Below the pieces are notes generated by a model that was given only the letters and a program-made list of their open reading frames with translations, ran no database searches and was not told the origin of the DNA. Shown here piece after piece: positions 14,782 to 19,097 of a stretch of DNA of 19,097 nt. Location: contig CAYIBK010000022.1 in the NCBI GenBank assembly GCA_964361645.1, positions 1 to 19,097 of the forward strand, written 5' to 3'. Positions within the stretch are counted from its first letter, which is position 1; each line of letters opens with the position of its first letter. Position numbers and translations under genes: made by a program. This DNA comes from 2-01-FULL-39-33 sp964361645. GTDB lineage: Bacteria > Patescibacteriota > Patescibacteriia > 2-01-FULL-39-33.

Positions 14782-15099
14782 ATGTCTGAAGAAATTAAAA
14801 ACGAAACACCAGAAGAAGTAAAATCACTAAAATTGGAGATTTTGGATAAAATGAGCTCATTAGTAACCGCCGGTTTCGGCTTGGTAGCTGCTCTAGCCTG
14901 GAATGACGCCATAAAAGCCCTATTTGAAATCATTTTCCCTAAAACCAGTACTATAATTGCTCAATTTGTTTACGCAATTATTATTACGGTTGTAATAGTT
15001 ATAATTACCATTAAATTAGGAAAATTAACTGATGTGGCCAAAAAAACATCTCTAAAGATAAAAATTAAGCCTAATTTAGGAAATTTTAAGGAAAAATAA
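14782..15099 (+). CDS. DUF5654-like small membrane protein
   Basis: A 105-residue protein: acidic N-terminus (1-20), an amphipathic or membrane segment containing LVTAGFGLVAALAWNDAI (about 27-45), a second hydrophobic segment (about 58-78) and a basic tail. The ALAWNDAIK motif and the two-helix layout match DUF5654, a family of unknown function in archaea and CPR bacteria; this is recalled, not searched. No ribosome site is visible; the ATG follows TATCATAACATAAATCT, very like the context of the MBL gene at 2175. Its last 29 codons recur almost exactly in the gene at 16647. Confidence 0.75.
   Translation: MSEEIKNETPEEVKSLKLEILDKMSSLVTAGFGLVAALAWNDAIKALFEIIFPKTSTIIAQFVYAIIITVVIVIITIKLGKLTDVAKKTSLKIKIKPNLGNFKEK
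15011..15096 (+). repeat. 86-bp direct repeat, left copy
   Basis: It matches 16771-16856 with 5-6 differences, including 40 identical bases from GATGTGGCCA onward. It encodes the C-terminus of the DUF5654-like protein. The copies bracket the RnfD-FNR gene at a spacing of 1760 bases. Confidence 0.9.
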
Positions 15100-15160
15100 T
15101 AGACCTTTCTTTCAAAAATCTACTTAATAATCTTACATCGGAGGCTATAAGCAGAAAAAA

Positions 15161-16636
15161 ATGAGCTTTATAGATCGTTTTCTAAATACTATAACTATGT
15201 ATAGACTCGTATTGTACGAGCTTATTTTTCTCGCTGTTATTTCTATTATATTTTCTTATATTGGAAAACTTGGTTATAACTGGCCCATTACTTCTATGAT
15301 ATTTTCGCTTGTCGTGTTACTTGTTTCTTGTTATATTATAAATCTAATTTTTTCGAAAATATTAAGAATTCCAATAAATATAGAGTCGTCTTTGATAACT
15401 GCTCTTATTCTATTTTTGATAATGCCGCCAGCATCTACTGAAAAAGAAATAATTATTTTGGTTTTAGTTGGGTTTATTGCTATGGCTTCGAAATATTTAA
15501 TTTCACCCTTCAAGAAACATATTTTCAATCCTGTTGCATTAGCTATTTTTATTATATATATATTAAATTTCAACACTGCTATTTGGTGGGTAGGCGATAC
15601 TTCAATGATTCCGTTTCTTCTTATATTTGGTTTTCTGGTAATACGCAAGATTAAAAGATTTGCTATGTTTTTATCCTTTACTGTGGCGTGGCTTTTTTCA
15701 TTGTCATTTTTTGAAAGGACAATTTTTACGAGTCTTCAGTCATTTCAGTTTGCCCTTGGCCCTACACTCTTTTTTGCAACAATAATGCTTACTGAGCCCA
15801 TAACAACACCTCCAACGAGAAAATTACAGATTATATATGGAGCACTGGCTGGTTTTTTATTAAACGTTAACTTTAGAGTTGGTAAACTAGTAACAACTCC
15901 GGAATTCGTTTTAATACTTGTTAATATTTTTTCATATTCAACAAGCCCCAAACGAAAATTGATTTTTTTATTAAAAGAAAAAAATAAATTAGCAAAAGAT
16001 ATTTATGAATTTATATTCATTCCAGATGCAAAATTTTCTTTCAGGCCGGGACAATATCTTGAGTGGACTCTTGCACACAATAAAACCGACTCCCGTGGTA
16101 ATAGAAGATTTTTCACTATTGCTTCCTCACCAACCGAGAATTATATTAAATTAGGAGTTAAATATAATAATCCACCATCGAGTTTTAAAAATAAACTTTT
16201 TGGATTTAAAAATGGCGATAAAATTTTAGCAGGGCAACTCGGAGGAGATTTTGTCTTACCACGCGACTCAAATAAAAAATTAGTTTTTCTAGCGGGAGGG
16301 ATTGGCATAACCCCCTTCAGAAGTATGATTAAGTATTTATTAGACAAAGGAGAGACACGAGATATTGTTCTACTTTATAATGCAAAATCTGATGATGAGA
16401 TTGTTTACCATGATTTATTCGCTGAAGCGCAACATAAAATAGGTTTTAAACCAAAATATGTGATCGGAAATTTTATTACAGAAAAACTAATAAAAAATGA
16501 GGTCCCTGATTATATAGAAAGGAATTTTTATATTTCCGGTCCTGCGATTATGGTGAATACATTGAAAAAAATGCTTTTAGAGATGGGGGTATCTAGGTTT
16601 AATATTAAAACAGATTACTTTCCTGGATTCGTCTAA
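15161..16636 (+). CDS. RnfD/NqrB-like membrane domain fused to FNR-type flavin reductase domain
   Basis: A 491-residue protein. Residues 1-270 contain about nine or ten hydrophobic segments and RnfD/NqrB-like stretches (ESSLITALILFLIMPP, KHIFNPVALAIF, MLTEPITTPPT). Residues about 280-491 form a ferredoxin-NADP reductase-type module: RPGQYLEW, the FAD-binding RFFTIASSP (316-324), the NAD(P)-binding GGIGITPF (379-386) and FYISGPAIMV near the end. It should move electrons from NAD(P)H through FAD to the membrane part or the reverse. No other Rnf/Nqr subunits are in the window, and the cluster motif of a 2Fe-2S domain is absent. GGAGG at 15140-15144 is too far (16 bases) from this ATG to be a normal ribosome site. 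It lies between two direct repeats, which suggests insertion. Confidence 0.82.
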   Translation: MSFIDRFLNTITMYRLVLYELIFLAVISIIFSYIGKLGYNWPITSMIFSLVVLLVSCYIINLIFSKILRIPINIESSLITALILFLIMPPASTEKEIIILVLVGFIAMASKYLISPFKKHIFNPVALAIFIIYILNFNTAIWWVGDTSMIPFLLIFGFLVIRKIKRFAMFLSFTVAWLFSLSFFERTIFTSLQSFQFALGPTLFFATIMLTEPITTPPTRKLQIIYGALAGFLLNVNFRVGKLVTTPEFVLILVNIFSYSTSPKRKLIFLLKEKNKLAKDIYEFIFIPDAKFSFRPGQYLEWTLAHNKTDSRGNRRFFTIASSPTENYIKLGVKYNNPPSSFKNKLFGFKNGDKILAGQLGGDFVLPRDSNKKLVFLAGGIGITPFRSMIKYLLDKGETRDIVLLYNAKSDDEIVYHDLFAEAQHKIGFKPKYVIGNFITEKLIKNEVPDYIERNFYISGPAIMVNTLKKMLLEMGVSRFNIKTDYFPGFV

Positions 16637-16646
16637 TATAATACAC

Positions 16647-16871
16647 TTGTTGATAATAAAAATATTAAGAGTAGTTTTCTCATTGATTATTATGGGAGGT
16701 CTAGGATGCTATTTTTATTCAAGGAATGAAACAAAAAAAGATATAATAGCTGAAGAAAAAAATAAATTATTAAAATTAGGAAAACTAACCGATGTGGCCA
16801 AAAAAACATCTCTAAAGATAAAAATTAAGCCAAATTTAGACAATTTTAAGGAAAAAGAAAAGGACGCTTAA
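16647..16871 (+). CDS. Small membrane protein with DUF5654-like tail
   Basis: A 74-residue reading frame from TTG at 16647, 11 bases after the reductase stop. The N-terminus is hydrophobic (about 2-24, ending GGLGCYFYS), the middle charged. The C-terminal 29 residues (LGKLTDVAKKTSLKI onward) nearly equal those of the gene at 14782. Only the tail is shared; the DUF5654 core is missing. The start is uncertain: TTG keeps the hydrophobic segment, the first ATG (16692) would cut it. It may be a chimeric remnant of a duplicated DUF5654 gene. Confidence 0.5.
   Translation: MLIIKILRVVFSLIIMGGLGCYFYSRNETKKDIIAEEKNKLLKLGKLTDVAKKTSLKIKIKPNLDNFKEKEKDA
16771..16856 (+). repeat. 86-bp direct repeat, right copy
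   Basis: Counterpart of 15011-15096, about 93% identical and in the same reading frame sense. Confidence 0.9.
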
Positions 16872-16908
16872 AGGAATAAGCGCCCTGAAAAGTTGTTTAC
16901 TAAACTCA

Positions 16909-17274
16909 TTAGTAAGGAAATATATCCAAAATGTTCAAAATGCCATCAATAGCATCACGATGAATATTGATATCTACTAATGTTTCACCACACCTAGTGG
17001 CCTCACTGTCAGGATGAGAAGACTCAATTATATCAACCTTTCTCAGTTGAGAAATTATAATATCAAAGCTATAAAGCCTAGTATCTTCATTGAATTTGAT
17101 ACTGTGCAAACTAATTGGCTTTGTTTTGCTGCGAGTCACACCAGCATCGTCACCATAAATAAACTCGCCTCTTGATCTGTGAAAAAACTCTGGTACTTCC
17201 ACCTCTACTTGGCCAATAAAATTAACCAATTTAGCAAATTTATTCGCCGGAATCCGCTCTACTTTAATAATCAC
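16909..17274 (-). CDS. Hypothetical soluble protein, 121 residues
   Basis: The GTG at 17274 is chosen because AAGGAG (17282-17287) lies 7 bases before it. Longer readings from a TTG at 17331 run through two hairpins of the leader. The product begins MIIKVERIPANKFAKLV, has no membrane segment or signal peptide, and ends GILNILDIFPY. It is predicted alpha/beta with many acidic residues; no family is recognised. It has its own strong promoter on the minus strand and a structured leader, so it is a separate unit unrelated to the plus-strand genes around it. Confidence 0.7.
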   Translation of the reverse strand: MIIKVERIPANKFAKLVNFIGQVEVEVPEFFHRSRGEFIYGDDAGVTRSKTKPISLHSIKFNEDTRLYSFDIIISQLRKVDIIESSHPDSEATRCGETLVDINIHRDAIDGILNILDIFPY

Positions 17275-17281
17275 TACTTCT

Positions 17282-17287
17282 CTCCTT
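17282..17287 (-). promoter_or_regulatory. Ribosome-binding site choosing a GTG start
   Basis: AAGGAG on the minus strand, 7 bases upstream of GTG 17274. No equally placed site supports the upstream TTG. Confidence 0.75.
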
Positions 17288-17288
17288 C

Positions 17289-17334
17289 TCCAGCCCCGCT
17301 GGAAAGTTGTGTCTGATTGCCCCGCAATCAAACG
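17289..17334 (-). promoter_or_regulatory. Two GGG-loop hairpins in the leader of the 121-residue protein
   Basis: On the minus strand, TGATTGC-GGG-GCAATCA (7 bp) and CCAGC-GGG-GCTGG (5 bp) stand in series. The second ends just before the ribosome site. They could influence translation. Confidence 0.5.
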
Positions 17335-17367
17335 TTTTGCAATCTCACCATGAGTACCGCTGTCTAG

Positions 17368-17396
17368 ATATTAACATTTAAAACTGTTTTTGTCAA
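17368..17396 (-). promoter_or_regulatory. Promoter of the 121-residue protein gene
   Basis: On the minus strand, TTGACA and TAATAT are separated by 17 bases. Transcription would start near 17361, leaving a leader of about 87 nt. Confidence 0.78.
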
Positions 17397-17420
17397 GCGC
17401 TTCGGATAATTACGATCTGC

Positions 17421-17503
17421 CGTCATTGCGAGTGAAACGAAGCAATCTCATATTTATATTACGTGGGATTGCTTCAGTCGTCTAAACTCCTTCGCAATGA
17501 CAG
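17421..17503. repeat. TGTCATTGCGAG-family palindromic repeat
   Basis: CGTCATTGCGAGTG and TTCGCAATGACAG at the ends, with GAAGCAATCTCAT and GGGATTGCTTC inside; same architecture as 7721-7799. A further decayed repeat (GATCCCTCG...GGATGACAT) follows at about 17600-17644. Confidence 0.8.
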
Positions 17504-17678
17504 TAATATTATTTTAATTTTTATTTAAATTTAGACAAAAAACTACTATAATAAGATTAATTCTTAAATATTTATCCTAATTTAGCTAAAAAATAGAAGA
17601 TCCCTCGATTTCGTTCGCTTAGCTCACTTCACTCTGGATGACATTTTTAAGGTTGTAGGTAAACACCTGCTTTAATAT

Positions 17679-17707
17679 TTGACATAAGATCAAAAAGGGT
17701 ATATAAT
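17679..17707 (+). promoter_or_regulatory. Perfect consensus promoter upstream of the 23S region
   Basis: TTGACA (17679-17684) and TATAAT (17702-17707) are separated by 17 bases. No protein gene follows; it drives either a short RNA ending at 17915 or the 23S transcript. Confidence 0.8.
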
Positions 17708-17713
17708 TAATAG

Positions 17714-17915
17714 TATCTAAAGGATTATTATCCACACTTTATTAGACAAAAAGAGAACTGGACAGAAACAAAAGAATAATATAGAATACTTCAGTTGTCT
17801 TTTAACCAAACCATATGAGACAAATCTACACATTATTAAACATCAACTCTCCAAGTACTTGAGGCGTTTTTTAACGCGTAGCTATATTGACCGCTTGGAG
17901 CCAGGCGGTTTTTTT
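17714..17915 (+). ncRNA. Possible short leader or non-coding RNA
   Basis: It lies between the promoter at 17679 and a terminator-like hairpin at 17890-17915. There is no protein frame apart from a 15-codon frame without a ribosome site. Local pairings are CAAGTACTTG (palindrome), GCGTT-TTTT-AACGC and the terminal hairpin. It may be an independent RNA or an attenuated leader of the rRNA transcript. Confidence 0.4.
17890..17915 (+). terminator. Rho-independent terminator or attenuator
   Basis: ACCGCTTGG pairs with CCAGGCGGT around AG, with one T-G pair, followed by seven Ts. It lies 200 bases after a strong promoter and 465 bases before 23S. Confidence 0.7.
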
Positions 17916-17995
17916 AACTTCTAAAGTTAGGGCGAGCAAGGTAATTGCTAATCACACTTTGGGAATTAAAATCAGTTGTCCGAATTAGTAACTTT

Positions 17996-18071
17996 ATCCC
18001 CACACCTTATAAAATTAGTGTCATAAAATTGTTTCTGTGGATTTTAATACTCCACAAGAAGGTGTGGGGAT
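17996..18071. repeat. 13-bp perfect hairpin in the 23S upstream region
   Basis: ATCCCCACACCTT (17996-18008) and AAGGTGTGGGGAT (18059-18071) are exact complements enclosing 50 bases, which include GTGGA...TCCAC. It could be an RNA processing stem. TTGACA at 18121 may be a second, weaker 23S promoter (only a poor -10, AACAAT, at 18143). Confidence 0.65.
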
Positions 18072-18209
18072 TTATCTAAGTTATCACTTGTAAAGCACGG
18101 CTGATCAACCCAAAAGAACTTTGACAAACTATCAAGTAATTCAACAATCATAAAAAAAGCAATTTTATACACATTTATATAGAGATGATTACAAAACAAT
18201 ATTTTCTCT

Positions 18210-18330
18210 AAATTTGTCTTTTTCGGCTACGACTTTGTCGGACTGGCGCAAAATGATTTTCACCATAGCTCTGCTATGTTTCAAATCATTTTACTGGTCC
18301 TCCTCGTCTCGCTCGAAAAATACTAAATTT
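18210..18330. repeat. Large imperfect palindrome (MITE/REP-like) before 23S
   Basis: The centre is CATAGC-TCT-GCTATG (18264-18278), flanked by AAATGATTT/AAATCATTT (18251-18259, 18283-18291), then GACTGG/ACTGGTCC and outer TTTTTCG/CGAAAAA with AAATTT at both ends. It has no coding potential. Confidence 0.7.
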
Positions 18331-18380
18331 ATAAGTAAAATAGTTTTATAACCATCTCAAATTTATAATCACAATTCTTG

Positions 18381-19097
<717 letters not shown>

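Noticed and set aside
17815..17862. 15-codon leader peptide before the 17890 terminator
   Set aside because: No ribosome-binding site and no run of regulatory codons; chance frames of this size are common.
17714..17915. T-box or other known riboswitch
   Set aside because: No T-box core (AGGGTGGNACCGCG) or other recognised aptamer sequence, and no downstream biosynthetic or synthetase gene.

Overview
The window looks like a chromosomal piece of a low-GC bacterium of the Candidate Phyla Radiation (Patescibacteria), most likely of parcubacterial type. The clues are the protein repertoire (lamin-tail-domain surface protein, DUF5654-type small membrane protein, small MBL-fold hydrolase, cysteine-rich secreted proteins), weak or absent Shine-Dalgarno sites on many genes, intergenic space filled with GC-rich palindromes, an intein in a core gene, and a 23S rRNA gene with no 16S gene in the 18 kb upstream. 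This assignment is inference; no database search was possible.

Layout. 1-1157: end of a cysteine-rich secreted protein with an M15-like metallopeptidase signature. 1209-1683: small lipoprotein with a perfect consensus promoter and a terminator. 1705-2030: tRNA-Arg(CCU), a broken 5' half-copy of it interrupted by a palindrome, and palindromic repeats. 2175-7610: three co-oriented genes (MBL-fold hydrolase, membrane-anchored protein, gyrA). gyrA carries a 436-residue intein with a LAGLIDADG endonuclease placed directly after the catalytic tyrosine. 7611-8544: repeats and a small frameshifted secreted protein. 8545-9501: Ca2+/cation antiporter. 9531-12431 (minus): large lamin-tail/PKD surface protein, convergent with the antiporter across a shared hairpin. 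12650-13696: P-loop kinase-like protein fused to a deoxyribosyltransferase-like domain. 13786-14553: RNA-rich block without a convincing protein gene. 14604-14738 (minus): 44-residue protein with a strong ribosome site. 14782-16871: DUF5654-like gene, RnfD-FNR fusion, and a small protein whose tail duplicates that of the DUF5654-like gene. 16909-17274 (minus): unrecognised protein with its own promoter. 17397-18380: repeats, a strong promoter and RNA hairpins. 18381-19097: 5' part of 23S rRNA.

The most unusual part is 13896-14530. A strong promoter drives a compact structured RNA of about 255 nt that matches no family I recognise and ends in a T-run. It is followed by a tRNA-Leu(UAG) whose 5' part (14198-14225) and 3' part (14392-14450, with encoded CCA) have a fully matching acceptor stem. 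They are separated by 166 nt holding a second, complete tRNA-Leu(UAG). The interruption is bounded by a perfect 14-base complementary pair, so it could be an intron-like or split arrangement, or a small mobile element carrying a tRNA. A further degenerate tRNA-Leu 3' piece follows, and the tRNA-Arg copy at 1796-1867 is also interrupted in its D-arm.
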